Shown piece after piece: positions 1 to 8,954 of a stretch of DNA of 64,000 bases. The translations under genes and the position numbers were made by a program. The number at the start of each line of letters is the position of its first letter. The stretch's first letter is position 1. The DNA comes from Blastomonas sp. CACIA14H2 (lineage in GTDB: Bacteria; Pseudomonadota; Alphaproteobacteria; Sphingomonadales; Sphingomonadaceae). Location: assembly GCA_000503195.1 (NCBI GenBank), contig AYSC01000002.1, forward strand, positions 62,001-126,000. The letters run 5' to 3'. The notes beneath the pieces were generated by a model. It was not told where the DNA came from. It searched no databases and saw nothing but the letters and a program-made list of their open reading frames with translations.

Positions 1-1430
1 ATCGCCCGCAGCAGATCGACGACCGCGGCATAGCGGGCGTCGTCGGCCAGATTGACCTGCTCGCGCGGATCGCTGGCATGATCGTACAGTTCGCGCCCGC
101 TCCTGCCGCCTTCCCATTCGGTATAGCGATAGCGCTCGGTGCGGACGGAGCGCCCGCCATTGACCTGGCTCAGCGCGGGCTTGGCCCAACTGGCGTCATC
201 GGGCTGGGCGAGCAGCCGCGCGAGGCTGGTGCCCTCGTTGCGCCGATAGCGCGGCAGGCCCGCCAGCTCGGTCAGCGTCGGATAGAGATCGAGCATCTCG
301 ACCGTGCGCGGCGAATGCTGGCCCGCATGGCGGGTGCCGGGCACGCGAATGATCAGCGGGACGCGCGCCGATTCCTCGAACAGCAGCTGCTTCTGCCACT
401 GGCCATGCTCGCCCAGCAGATAGCCGTGATCGCTGGTGAAGACGATGATCGTGTCGTCCGCTAGGCCGAGCTCTTCGACCGCCTGCAATAAGCGGCCGAC
501 CTGCGCGTCCATGAAGCTGGTGGCGGCATAATAAGCGCGAGTGAAGGTGCGCTGCTCCTCGGCGGACATGCCGTAATTGTCGGGTGCCACGACCTTGGCG
601 GCGGGGAACACCTTGCCCAGCTGCTCCGGCGAATTGTCCGCAATTCCGACGCGGTCGGACGGGTAGAGGTCGAAATAGGCCTTGGGGACGATCTCGGGCA
701 CATGCGGCCTGTAAAATCCTGCCGCGAGGAAGAAGGGCTTGCCGCCTTTCGCCGCATCGCGGAGGAGCGCAATCGCCTTGTCCGCGACCATGCCATCAGT
801 CTGCTGCGCGTCGGCGCAATCGTCGATCCGATAGGACAGCGCCCCACCGAGTGGAATGCCCGGCGTCAGGCTGGTGACCTTGTCGAGGCTTGCGACATCG
901 CATCCGGCCGGATTGTATCGCTCGTCCCAGGCTTGCGGGTCGTCCAGGCCGTCGCGCCCGACGCCGCCCGGCACGCCCTGGTGAAAGATCTTGCCGACGC
1001 GCGCGGTATGATAGCCGTTCTGGCGGAAATATTGCGGCAACGTGACGATATCGGGCAGGTTGGCGCGCACCGGGGTGGTGATGTCCATGATGCCATTGGT
1101 GTCGGGGCGGGTGCCGGTCAGGAACGAGGCACGGCTGGGGCCGCACCAGGGAAACTGGCTATAGGCCCGGTCGAACGTGACGCCTTGGGCGGCGAGGCGG
1201 CTGAGATGCGGCGTCTGCGCGGGGCCGCCATAGGGCGCGATCCGGGTGTTGAGGTCATCGGCGATGATGAACAGCACGTTCGGGCGGCGGCTTTCGGGGG
1301 CAGGCCTGGCCTGGGCAGCGGATGGCGGCGCGGAGCCGGTCTGCGCCGATCCCGATGCGGGGATGGTCAGCGCCGCGCAGGCCATGATGGCAGCCGCCGA
1401 CGCGACAGCGCGCAGAAAACGTGCTTTCAT
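1..1430 (-). CDS. Secreted sulfatase, iduronate-2-sulfatase-like (partial, runs off the left edge)
   Basis: A periplasmic type I sulfatase that would hydrolyse a sulfate ester on a glycan. The ATG at 1430 begins a Sec signal peptide (MKARFLRAVASAAAIMACA..). The mature N-terminus has NVLFIIADDLN, whose paired Asp residues bind calcium, followed by WCGPSRASFLTG; Cys96 is the residue converted to formylglycine in the C-x-P-S-R motif. The FLTGTRPDT stretch and the later FTSDHGYLLGEHGQW block are typical of the iduronate-2-sulfatase branch. About 476 residues are visible and the C-terminus lies outside the window. It is divergent from the GH2 glycosidase gene across a 334-bp intergenic region carrying hexuronate-type operator sequences, so it belongs to the same sugar locus. 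The exact sulfated sugar cannot be read from sequence. Confidence 0.88.
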   Translation of the reverse strand, partial: MKARFLRAVASAAAIMACAALTIPASGSAQTGSAPPSAAQARPAPESRRPNVLFIIADDLNTRIAPYGGPAQTPHLSRLAAQGVTFDRAYSQFPWCGPSRASFLTGTRPDTNGIMDITTPVRANLPDIVTLPQYFRQNGYHTARVGKIFHQGVPGGVGRDGLDDPQAWDERYNPAGCDVASLDKVTSLTPGIPLGGALSYRIDDCADAQQTDGMVADKAIALLRDAAKGGKPFFLAAGFYRPHVPEIVPKAYFDLYPSDRVGIADNSPEQLGKVFPAAKVVAPDNYGMSAEEQRTFTRAYYAATSFMDAQVGRLLQAVEELGLADDTIIVFTSDHGYLLGEHGQWQKQLLFEESARVPLIIRVPGTRHAGQHSPRTVEMLDLYPTLTELAGLPRYRRNEGTSLARLLAQPDDASWAKPALSQVNGGRSVRTERYRYTEWEGGRSGRELYDHASDPREQVNLADDARYAAVVDLLRA

Positions 1431-1493
1431 TCTAGACTCCTTGCTCTCGGGCATGCCCGGATGGCTGTCAGCGTCCTGCCCGCAGTCTCGAAT

Positions 1494-1518
1494 TTGATCT
1501 TACCAATTGCCGGTTACC
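1494..1518. promoter_or_regulatory. Candidate hexuronate-regulator half-site upstream of the first sulfatase
   Basis: TTACCAATT at 1500-1508 matches one half of the TTGGT-N3-ACCAA operator repeated in this locus. The other half is degenerate, and a second GGTTACC follows at 1512-1518. It lies about 70 bp before the sulfatase start at 1430. Assignment as an operator is inference from similarity to the better copy at 1734-1746. Confidence 0.35.
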
Positions 1519-1709
1519 GATCAAGGCGGTTTCTCGCAGCGCATGGCCCGATCGACCGGAGCGATGGCGGCCGACACCGGGGCGAACAGCAATGCGCGGG
1601 CAAAACTGCGATCATGGAAACAGAAGGTTGATGCTCTTCCCACCGGGCCGCTGCGCGGCGCGCACTGCACCGTCGTTGCGGTGGATGCAGGGTGCAGTCG
1701 CTTTTGAGA

Positions 1710-1747
1710 TTGACACCCCAGCGGCAATTGTATTTGGTATAACCAAT
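1710..1747 (+). promoter_or_regulatory. Promoter and overlapping operator for the GH2 gene
   Basis: A consensus -35 hexamer TTGACA sits at 1710-1715. About 18 bp downstream lies a perfect inverted repeat TTGGT (1734-1738), ATA, ACCAA (1742-1746), covering the expected -10 region. The layout suggests repression by a bound dimer. The sequence resembles the operators known for the GntR-family regulators UxuR/ExuR, and a protein of that family is encoded at 8168-8953. The operator is 18 bp before the start codon at 1765, so the leader would be very short. Confidence 0.6.
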
Positions 1748-1764
1748 ATTTTGGGAGTGGTGGT

Positions 1765-4497
1765 ATGGGTGAGGAAGGCCGCGCGAAACTTCGCGTGATG
1801 CACGTAGCGGCAGGCGCTGCGTTGGGATTCGCGGCGATCGCCATGTCCGGCCCCTGCCTGGCGCAAGCCGCTCCGGCGAACGCAGCGGCATCGGCGCGCA
1901 CCCTGCCAGCAGCCAGTCCCGCCCGGTCGGTCACCTCGCTCAGCGATGGCTGGCGGTTCCAGTTCGGCGATGCGGCCGACAGCGTGACCGGTGCGGAATT
2001 CGATGACAGCCAGTGGCAGCAGGTCAGCCTGCCGCACAGCTGGAACCGCATGGGCAATTACGCGCCTCAGCGTGCCCCGGAAACGGACGTGCGGCAGGGC
2101 AAGGGCTGGTATCGGCTGCGGCTCGACAAGCCTGCGCTGCCCAAAGGCAAGCGGGCAGTGCTGCAATTCGATGGCGTCGGCGCGATTGCCGATCTCTGGG
2201 TCAACGGCCAGCATGTCGGCCAGCACAAGGGCGCGTTCTCGCGCTTCCGGTTCGATATCACCGATCATCTGAAGCCCGGCGAGGCGAACATCATCGTCGT
2301 GCGCGCGGACAACAGCAAGCCCGAGCCGGGCAGCAGCACCGAGCATGTCATCCCGCTGGGGGGCGACTTCTTCGTTCATGGCGGACTGTACCGCGGCGTC
2401 TCGCTGATCGAGGTTGATGCGGCATCGATCGACCTGATGGATCATGGCGGCCCCGGCATCTACGTGTCGACGCCCAGCGTGACGCCCGAAAAGGCCGAGG
2501 TTGCGGTGCTGACCCGGCTGCGCAATTCAGGGAACAAGCCGCGCAAGCTCGCGGTGGTCGCGCGCATCGGCGATGCCGATGGCCGCACCGTGGCAAGTGC
2601 CACAGCGCCCGTGCGCCTCGCCGCTGGCCAGGCGAGCGAGCTGACCACGCCGCTCGCGCTGACCAATCCCCGGCTCTGGCAGGGCCGCGCCGACCCCTAT
2701 CTCTATTCGGTCACGGTCGAGCTTCGCGAAGGGAGCCGCGTGATCGACAGCGTGACCGAGCCGCTCGGCGTGCGCAGCTTTGCCTGGGACGCGGACAAGG
2801 GCTTCATCCTCAACGGCAAGCCGATGCGGCTGCACGGAGCCTCGCGCCATCAGGACTGGCAGGACAAGGGCTGGGCGCTCAGCGCCGAGGATCACGCCAC
2901 CGACATGGCGATCATGGCCGAAATGGGGGTCAGCACCGTCCGCCACGCGCATTACCAGCACGCGCAGGAATGGAGCGATCTGGCCGATCGCAACGGCATG
3001 GTGGTGAAGGCCGAATTGCCCTTCGTCCACCAGTCCGCCTTCGACGAATCGCTGCCCGCGCCCGAACTTGTCGCCAATGCACGCGCGCAGCTGCTCGAAC
3101 TGATCCGGCAGAACACCAACCACCCCTCGATCATGCTGTGGTCGGTGGGCAACGAGATCGATATCGGCGCGGCGATCATGGCGTTGATGAAGGGCGGCAA
3201 GGGCGCGCCCGCCAAGTCGCGCGACATGCTGGTCGAACTGAATGCGCTGGCGAAGCAGGAAGACCCCAGTCGCCCGACGCTCTATGCCGATTGCTGCGAA
3301 GGCACGCCTTCGCCGCTCGCCCGGCCCGGCGCGCAGGTGCTCAACGATGTCACCGACGTGGTCGGGCTCAACCGCTATTTCGGCTGGTATTACGGCCAGC
3401 CCCAGGACCTGACCCGCGCGCTGACCGGCTTGCACGCGCGCTATCCAGGCCGGGCGATCACGGTGACCGAATATGGCGCGGGCGGGGCGTTCACCCAGCA
3501 TACCGACAATCCGCTCGGCGGTCCGGTCAACGCCAATGGCCGCCCGCATCCCGAGGAGTTCCAGGCCTGGGTGCAAGAGGAGAACTGGAAGGCTTTGCAA
3601 AAGGCCCCGTTCCTTTCGGCAAGCTGGATCTGGAACATGTTCGACTTCGCTTCGACCTCGCGCGAGGAGGGCGAAGCCTATGACCTCAACGACAAGGGGC
3701 TGGTCAGCTATGACCGCAAGACCCGCAAGGACGCGTTCTATTTCTACAAGGCGCAATGGTCCGAGGAGCCGGTGCTGTATCTGACCGGCCGGCGTTATGT
3801 CGACCGCGCCTATCCGGTGGTCGATGTGCGCGCCTATAGCAATGCGCCGCGCGCGAGCCTCACGGTGAACGGCCAGGCGGTCGGAACGGTAGATTGCCCC
3901 GATCGCATCTGCGTCTGGCCCGGCGTGCGGTTGCGCGCCGGCGACAATCGGGTCGCCGCCTCGGCCGAGCGCGACGGCAAGGCGCTGACCGACAGCGTCA
4001 ACTGGACCGCGCCCGATGCCGCCAAGGGCCTGCATGTCCGCGCCGGGCATCTCACCGGCCTGACGACGTCAGCCGGGCTGCGCTTCGGTTCGGACAATTT
4101 CTTCACCGGCGGCAAGGCATCCGAGTTGCGCATGGGGGGGCGGACGAAGGTCGCGCCGAGCAACGTCACCGGCACCAGCGATCCGGAGCTCTACGCCTCC
4201 TATCGCCAGGGAGCTTTCACCTACGATCTGCCGCTGCCCGATGGTCGCTGGACGGTAACGCTGCACATGTTCGAGCCCGAAACCGATGCGGCCAGGGCCG
4301 CCGCGCGCAGCATCACCGTCCTTGCCAATGGCAAGCCGGTGTTGAGCGACTTCAACCCGGCCAGCGCAGCAGGCGGGTCGCTCAAGGCGGTAACCCGCAG
4401 CTTCGCTGTAACGACCCGCGACGGGCTGAAGCTCGATTTCAGCGGGGGCGGAGGCGGGGCGATCGTCTCCGCCATGAGCGTCGTGCCGGCCGGATGA
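1765..4497 (+). CDS. Secreted GH2 glycoside hydrolase, probable beta-glucuronidase, with C-terminal malectin domain
   Basis: A 910-residue retaining exo-glycosidase of family GH2. An N-terminal Sec signal peptide ends near residue 35 (..SGPCLAQA). The GH2 sugar-binding domain, immunoglobulin-like domain and TIM barrel follow in order. The acid/base is Glu464 in LWSVGNEIDIG and the nucleophile is Glu569 in ITVTEYGAGG. Asn642-Asp-Lys644 fits the N-x-K signature associated with glucuronate recognition, although related beta-galactosidases can carry a similar NDKG stretch, so this does not settle specificity. Residues about 760-910 form a malectin-like carbohydrate-binding module. Its position beside a hexuronate transporter and the full glucuronate pathway favours beta-glucuronidase. 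An internal ATG at 1798 is an alternative start. The next gene is separated by a strong terminator. Confidence 0.85.
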   Translation: MGEEGRAKLRVMHVAAGAALGFAAIAMSGPCLAQAAPANAAASARTLPAASPARSVTSLSDGWRFQFGDAADSVTGAEFDDSQWQQVSLPHSWNRMGNYAPQRAPETDVRQGKGWYRLRLDKPALPKGKRAVLQFDGVGAIADLWVNGQHVGQHKGAFSRFRFDITDHLKPGEANIIVVRADNSKPEPGSSTEHVIPLGGDFFVHGGLYRGVSLIEVDAASIDLMDHGGPGIYVSTPSVTPEKAEVAVLTRLRNSGNKPRKLAVVARIGDADGRTVASATAPVRLAAGQASELTTPLALTNPRLWQGRADPYLYSVTVELREGSRVIDSVTEPLGVRSFAWDADKGFILNGKPMRLHGASRHQDWQDKGWALSAEDHATDMAIMAEMGVSTVRHAHYQHAQEWSDLADRNGMVVKAELPFVHQSAFDESLPAPELVANARAQLLELIRQNTNHPSIMLWSVGNEIDIGAAIMALMKGGKGAPAKSRDMLVELNALAKQEDPSRPTLYADCCEGTPSPLARPGAQVLNDVTDVVGLNRYFGWYYGQPQDLTRALTGLHARYPGRAITVTEYGAGGAFTQHTDNPLGGPVNANGRPHPEEFQAWVQEENWKALQKAPFLSASWIWNMFDFASTSREEGEAYDLNDKGLVSYDRKTRKDAFYFYKAQWSEEPVLYLTGRRYVDRAYPVVDVRAYSNAPRASLTVNGQAVGTVDCPDRICVWPGVRLRAGDNRVAASAERDGKALTDSVNWTAPDAAKGLHVRAGHLTGLTTSAGLRFGSDNFFTGGKASELRMGGRTKVAPSNVTGTSDPELYASYRQGAFTYDLPLPDGRWTVTLHMFEPETDAARAAARSITVLANGKPVLSDFNPASAAGGSLKAVTRSFAVTTRDGLKLDFSGGGGGAIVSAMSVVPAG

Positions 4498-4519
4498 GCG
4501 ACCATTTCTTACTCCCCTT

Positions 4520-4549
4520 GGCCGGGCCACGCGCCCGGCCCTTTTTATT
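4520..4549 (+). terminator. Rho-independent terminator after the GH2 gene
   Basis: A 7-bp GC-only stem, GGCCGGG (4520-4526) and CCCGGCC (4534-4540), with a 7-nt loop is followed by CTTTTTATT. It lies between the GH2 stop and the transporter start, so transporter expression depends on read-through or on a promoter within the short remaining gap. Confidence 0.85.
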
Positions 4550-4567
4550 CATCGAAGGCACGACGCT

Positions 4568-5833
4568 ATGAGCGGCAAAGGGGCAGGGCGCTTGCGCTGG
4601 TGGATCATCGGCCTGGTGACTCTGGGCACGATCCTCAATTATCTCGCCCGTTCGACGCTTTCGGTCGCGGCGCCCACATTGAAGACCGAATTTGCCATGA
4701 CGACCGAGCAGTACAGCTGGGTCGTGCTGGCGTTTCAGGCGAGCTACACAGTGATGCAGACGGTCGCCGGCACCGTGCTCGATGCGCTGGGCACGCGGCT
4801 GGGCTTCTTCCTGTTCGCGATCGGCTGGGCGCTATCGAACATGGCGCACGCCTTTGCCACCGGCTGGCAGAGCCTCGCGTTTTTCCGCACGCTGCTCGGC
4901 GCGACCGAGGCGGCCGCGATTCCCGCCGGGGCCAAGACGGTCGCGACCTGGTTCCCGCCGCGCGAACGCTCGCTCGCCACCAGCCTGTTCCAGATGGGCA
5001 CCAGCGTCGGCAACATGATCGCGCCGCCTCTGGTCGCCTTCTGCATTCTCGCCTGGAACTGGGAAGCGGCGTTCATCGTCACCGGCTTGCTCAGCCTGGT
5101 TTGGGCAGGGCTCTGGTGGTTCGGCTATCGCGATCCGGCCGAGCATCCCCGACTATCGCAAGGCGAGCGCGAGCTGATCGAGGCGGGGCGTGCGGAGGAT
5201 GTCGCGGCCAAGCCCGCGACCAAGCGCGACGTGCTGCGCAGCCGTTCGTTCTGGGCAATCGCGACGCCGCGCTTCCTTTCGGAACCGGCGTGGCAGACAT
5301 TCAACTTCTTCATCCCGCTCTATCTGGTCTCGGCCTGGAATCTCGACCTCAAGGCGATCGCGCTCTGGGCCTGGCTGCCCTTTCTCGCGGCGGATTTCGG
5401 CAGTCTTGCCGCAGGCTTGCTCCCCGGCTGGCTGATGAAGCGCGGCGCAAGCCTGCTCGCCAGCCGCAAGATCACGATGACGATCGGGGCGCTGTGCATG
5501 GTGGGGCCGGCGTGCATCGGCCTGGCAACCTCGCCTGGCATGGCGATCGCGCTGTTCTGCATCGGCGGCTTTGCGCATCAGATGCTCAACGGCGCGCTGA
5601 TCACCTTGTGCGCCGACGTGTTCGACAAGAAGACGGTGGGCACGGCGAGCGGCATGGCGGGCACGTCGGCCTGGATCGGCGGGATGCTGTTCACGCTGCT
5701 GATCGGGCAGAGCGCCGACAGCTTCGGCTATGATCCGCTGTTCGTCGCGCTGGCCGGGCTCGATCTGCTCGCCGCCATAGTGCTGTGGGCGCTGCTCACG
5801 GATCCCGGTCGGGGATCGCACCGGGCCGCATGA
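4568..5833 (+). CDS. exuT: MFS hexuronate transporter (ACS family, ExuT-like)
   Basis: A 421-residue inner-membrane permease of the anion:cation symporter branch of the major facilitator superfamily, expected to import glucuronate or galacturonate with protons. Twelve hydrophobic segments are visible. The N-terminal ILNYLARSTLSVAAPTLK stretch resembles the start of ExuT-type transporters (NYxDRxxLSVAAP..). The loop with TWFPPRERSLATSLFQMG also matches the family. It is flanked by a glucuronide-cleaving enzyme and the KDG kinase gene, consistent with uptake of released uronate. Its last 38 bp overlap the convergent kdgK gene. GAAGG about 9 bp upstream serves as ribosome binding site. The exact uronate cannot be told from sequence. 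Confidence 0.82.
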   Translation: MSGKGAGRLRWWIIGLVTLGTILNYLARSTLSVAAPTLKTEFAMTTEQYSWVVLAFQASYTVMQTVAGTVLDALGTRLGFFLFAIGWALSNMAHAFATGWQSLAFFRTLLGATEAAAIPAGAKTVATWFPPRERSLATSLFQMGTSVGNMIAPPLVAFCILAWNWEAAFIVTGLLSLVWAGLWWFGYRDPAEHPRLSQGERELIEAGRAEDVAAKPATKRDVLRSRSFWAIATPRFLSEPAWQTFNFFIPLYLVSAWNLDLKAIALWAWLPFLAADFGSLAAGLLPGWLMKRGASLLASRKITMTIGALCMVGPACIGLATSPGMAIALFCIGGFAHQMLNGALITLCADVFDKKTVGTASGMAGTSAWIGGMLFTLLIGQSADSFGYDPLFVALAGLDLLAAIVLWALLTDPGRGSHRAA

Positions 5834-6680
5834 CGGTCCAGCCGGCGAGGAGGTGCCCCGCCAGGGCCGCCTCGACCGCTGTCGCACCGCGCATGCGGGC
5901 ACCCAGATAGCCAGCGTTGAAGGCGTCGCCCGCGCCGCTGGTATCCACCGGTTGCAACACCTGCGGCGGCGCGACGAGGCTGCCATCGGCCAGGCGGCAG
6001 CCTCGCTCGCCAAGCTTGACCACGGTCTCGGAGCAGCCAAGGCCCTGCCAGTGCGCGGCGACAGCATCGGCGTCGTTCTCGCCCGATAGCTGGGCTTCGT
6101 CGTCGAGCGTCGGCAGGCCGATGGTTGCCAGTGCAATGGCCCGCTCGCGCTCACGGCATGCTGCATGGGGATCGGGCCAGAGGCGCGGCCGGTAATTGCC
6201 ATCGAACGCCACCTGTCCGCCGCGCTGACGCACCGAACGGGCCACCGCCAACAGCGCCTCGCGCCCCTCGGGCGGCAGGATGGCCAGGGTGATCAGCGAA
6301 AAGGCGATCAAGTCGGCTTGCGCGGCCTGTTCCAGAGCCCGCGCCGAATCGGGCAGCGCAAACATCGCGCGTGCGGCGCTCTGATCGCGCCAATAGGCAA
6401 AGCTGCGCTCGCCGCGTTCATCGGTGCTGATGGCGTAAAGCCCGGTCGCGCGGTCGGGGTGGTGGAGCACCAGTGCGGTGTCCAATCCCTCGGCGCGCCA
6501 GCGTTCGCGCAGCCCCATGCCGAGCGGATCGCTTCCCAGCGCGGTCAGATAGGCGACATCATGGCCCATCCGCGCCAGATGCAGCGCCGTGTTCAGCGTG
6601 TCGCCGCCATGGCCCAGATGCCAGGCTGGGCCACGCTGGCTCAGTTCCAGCATGGCCTCGCCGATCAGGACGATGCGCAT
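5796..6680 (-). CDS. kdgK: 2-keto-3-deoxygluconate kinase (PfkB family)
   Basis: A 294-residue sugar kinase that phosphorylates 2-keto-3-deoxygluconate to KDPG, the last hexuronate-specific step before KDPG aldolase. The PfkB signature PVDTSGAGDAFNAGYLG holds the catalytic Asp of the GAGD motif. The N-terminal MRIVLIGEAMLEL and the glycine pair at HLGHGGDTLN are typical of KdgK. The start at 6680 is preferred over longer upstream frames because it begins the conserved beta-strand and lies 4 bp after the manD stop, indicating translational coupling. It is convergent with, and overlaps, the transporter gene. No KDPG aldolase gene is in the window. Confidence 0.87.
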   Translation of the reverse strand: MRIVLIGEAMLELSQRGPAWHLGHGGDTLNTALHLARMGHDVAYLTALGSDPLGMGLRERWRAEGLDTALVLHHPDRATGLYAISTDERGERSFAYWRDQSAARAMFALPDSARALEQAAQADLIAFSLITLAILPPEGREALLAVARSVRQRGGQVAFDGNYRPRLWPDPHAACRERERAIALATIGLPTLDDEAQLSGENDADAVAAHWQGLGCSETVVKLGERGCRLADGSLVAPPQVLQPVDTSGAGDAFNAGYLGARMRGATAVEAALAGHLLAGWTVMRPGAIPDRDP

Positions 6681-6684
6681 GGCC

Positions 6685-7893
6685 TCACCAGTTCCACATC
6701 GTCCCGTCCTCGAGCCGCGCGACGGGCAGATAGGCGGGCTTGTACGGATATTTCGCGGCCAGCGCCTCGTCGATATCGACGCCATGGCCGGGCGTTTCGC
6801 CGCAATACATCAAGCCCGCGTCGAAATGATAATCGTGCGGGAAGACCGCGTCGGTCTCTTCCGTGTGGCGCATGTATTCCTGGATGCCGAAATTGGGCAC
6901 CCAGCTGTCGAAATGCAGCGCGCAGCCCATGGTGACCGGCGACAGGTCGGTCGCGCCGTGGCAGCCGGTGCGCACCTGGTAGAGGCTGGCGAGATCGGCA
7001 ATGCGGCGCAGATGCGTGAGACCGCCCGCGCCGACCACGGTGGTGCGGATATAGTCGATCAGCTGGTTCTGGATCAGATCCTTGCAGTCCCAGATGGTGT
7101 TGAAGATCTCGCCCACCGCGAGCGGGGTGACGGTGTGCTGGCGCACCAGCTTGAACGCCTCCTGGTTCTCCGCGGGAGTGCAATCCTCGAGCCAGAACAG
7201 CTGATAGGGTTCGAGCATCTTGCCGAGGTTCGCTGCCTCCTGCGGGGTGTAGCGGTGATGGCCATCGTGCAGCAGATGATGGTCGAAGCCATAGGTCTTG
7301 CGCAGCTCCTCGAACAGCTTGGGCACATAGTTCAGCGCCTTGCGCGTGTCCCAGCCGGTGACCGAGGGCAGGGCCGCATCGGCCGGCTCGTAATAGAGCT
7401 TGCCGCGGCCGACCCCATAGGCGTCCTTGATGCCGGGCACACCGGTCTGCGCGCGGATCGCCTTGTAGCCCATGTCGATATAATGCCCGACCGCTTCCAC
7501 GGTCTCCGCGATGTCGCTGCCATTGGCATGACCATAGACCATCACGCCGTCGCGGCTGCGCCCGCCGAGCAGCTGGTACAGCGGCATGCCCGCCATCTTG
7601 GCCTTGATATCCCACAACGCCATGTCGACCGCCGCGATCGCGCGCATCGTCACCGGTCCGCGCCGCCAATAGGCACCGCGATAGAGATACTGCCAGATAT
7701 CCTCGATCCGCTGCGGGTCCATGCCGATCAGACAGGGGATGACATGATCTTCGAGATAGGAGACGACCGAAAGCTCGCGCCCGTTGAGCGTCGCATCGCC
7801 GATGCCGTACACGCCCTGATCGGTCTCGATCTTGAGCGTGACGAAATTGCGCCCGGGACACGTCACGATCACCTTGGCCGATTTTATCTTCAT
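6685..7893 (-). CDS. manD: D-mannonate dehydratase ManD (enolase superfamily)
   Basis: A 402-residue enzyme that dehydrates D-mannonate to 2-keto-3-deoxygluconate. Starting at 7893 (after GGGGAGAGG), the residue numbers coincide with the characterised Novosphingobium ManD. Arg147 and Tyr159 lie on the active-site loop, Asp210, Glu236 and Glu262 bind magnesium, and His212 is the acid/base. All are present, so the high-activity mannonate type is expected rather than a low-activity RspA-like paralogue. It is the first gene of the manD-kdgK unit and is divergent from the GntR regulator gene. The shared 274-bp intergenic region has two ATTGGTA sites spaced three helical turns apart. Confidence 0.93.
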   Translation of the reverse strand: MKIKSAKVIVTCPGRNFVTLKIETDQGVYGIGDATLNGRELSVVSYLEDHVIPCLIGMDPQRIEDIWQYLYRGAYWRRGPVTMRAIAAVDMALWDIKAKMAGMPLYQLLGGRSRDGVMVYGHANGSDIAETVEAVGHYIDMGYKAIRAQTGVPGIKDAYGVGRGKLYYEPADAALPSVTGWDTRKALNYVPKLFEELRKTYGFDHHLLHDGHHRYTPQEAANLGKMLEPYQLFWLEDCTPAENQEAFKLVRQHTVTPLAVGEIFNTIWDCKDLIQNQLIDYIRTTVVGAGGLTHLRRIADLASLYQVRTGCHGATDLSPVTMGCALHFDSWVPNFGIQEYMRHTEETDAVFPHDYHFDAGLMYCGETPGHGVDIDEALAAKYPYKPAYLPVARLEDGTMWNW

Positions 7894-7931
7894 GAGATAC
7901 GCCTCTCCCCTGCTGGTATCATCTGGCACAC

Positions 7932-7976
7932 ATTGGTAACGTGCCCAGCTTGAATTGCAAGAAAATTGGTAATACC
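7932..7976. promoter_or_regulatory. Tandem hexuronate-regulator operator candidates between manD and the GntR gene
   Basis: ATTGGTA at 7932-7938 and AATTGGTAATACC at 7964-7976 are two related sites on the same strand, 33 bp apart. The second reads TTGGT-AAT-ACCTC, close to the perfect copy before the GH2 gene. They lie 40-80 bp upstream of the manD start and within the divergent promoter region, well placed to control manD-kdgK and possibly the regulator itself. A weaker TTGGT occurs at 8136-8140. The role is inferred. Confidence 0.5.
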
Positions 7977-8167
7977 TCTTCGCCGTGCCTCCCGTCAGAA
8001 CCGTCCGATTATCTTTAACTCCAATTTAGCGCGCAGCCAAATGTCAGGCGGCTGGTTGGCAGGTTTACGGCGCATTAGGCCTTGTCGAAAGCACCGTGGC
8101 TATGGCATGTCATTCAATCAGCAGATCGTCCGCAATTGGTCAGGCCTTTGTCCGGGAGTAGCAGCGC

Positions 8168-8953
8168 ATGGCGCAACCGAAGAAAAACCTGAACTCTCAG
8201 GAGGCGGGAGTGCAGCCTGAGCGCCTTTATCAGAAGCTCGCGCGCGACCTGTTCTCGGATCTGGTGGCGGGCCGCTACGCCGTGGGCGATCGCCTGCCCG
8301 CCGAGCGCGAACTTTCGGTCCAGTACAATGTCTCGCGTCCTGCCGTTCGCGAGGCGATGATCGCGCTCGAAGTCCAGGGATTGATCGAGGTCCGCATCGG
8401 CTCGGGCGCCTATGTCCGCAAGCTGCCCGGCGAAGCCGACGCGCCGGGTTTCACCGTGACCGCGTTCGAGCTGATGGAGGCGCGGCTGCTGATCGAGGGC
8501 GAGGCGGCTGCGCTTGCCGCGGTGCATATCCGCGACGACGAGCTGGTCGAGCTCGAGCGGCTGGTGGTCGAGATCGAGCGCGAGAACCGTCTGCCCGGCG
8601 GCAGCACCGATGCCGACCACGCCTTTCACATGCTGATCGCCACCGCGACGCGCAATGCCGTGATCCGCAATCAGGTCGAGGAGATGTGGCGCCTGCGCTC
8701 GACCTCGCCCAATTGCGCGCTGCTGCTGGAAAAGGCGCGCACCGCCAATGTCCAGCCGGTGGTCGAGGAGCACAAGGCGGTGCTCGATGCGCTCAAGGCA
8801 CGCGACCCGGCCGCCGCGCGCGCGGCGATGCGCGGCCATATGTCCGCCGTGATCAATCACCTGCTGTTCGCAACCGAGGAAGAGGCTATCGAGGCCGCGC
8901 GACGCAATGTCGCCACCACCCGCGAACGCTATGCAAGGGCAGCGCAACTCTGA
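8168..8953 (+). CDS. GntR/FadR-family transcriptional regulator, UxuR/ExuR-like
   Basis: A 261-residue DNA-binding repressor. Residues about 15-80 form the GntR winged helix-turn-helix (LYQKLARDLFSDLVAGRY.., PAERELSVQYNVSRPAVREA). Residues about 95-240 form the all-helical FCD ligand domain with Asp/His metal-site residues such as in DADHAFHMLIA. The pattern is that of UxuR/ExuR proteins, which bind fructuronate or uronates and release TTGGTATACCAA-type operators. It is the first gene of an operon with uxaC and uxuB (1-bp gap, then 4-bp overlap). Similar operators stand before the GH2 gene, manD and the TonB receptor / sulfatase pair, so it is the likely local regulator. Confidence 0.85.
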   Translation: MAQPKKNLNSQEAGVQPERLYQKLARDLFSDLVAGRYAVGDRLPAERELSVQYNVSRPAVREAMIALEVQGLIEVRIGSGAYVRKLPGEADAPGFTVTAFELMEARLLIEGEAAALAAVHIRDDELVELERLVVEIERENRLPGGSTDADHAFHMLIATATRNAVIRNQVEEMWRLRSTSPNCALLLEKARTANVQPVVEEHKAVLDALKARDPAAARAAMRGHMSAVINHLLFATEEEAIEAARRNVATTRERYARAAQL

Positions 8954-8954
8954 C

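Noticed and set aside
2527..4050. A 507-codon minus-strand frame inside the GH2 gene
   Set aside because: The GH2 catalytic motifs and domains are on the plus strand. The minus frame shows no family motif and no ribosome binding site.
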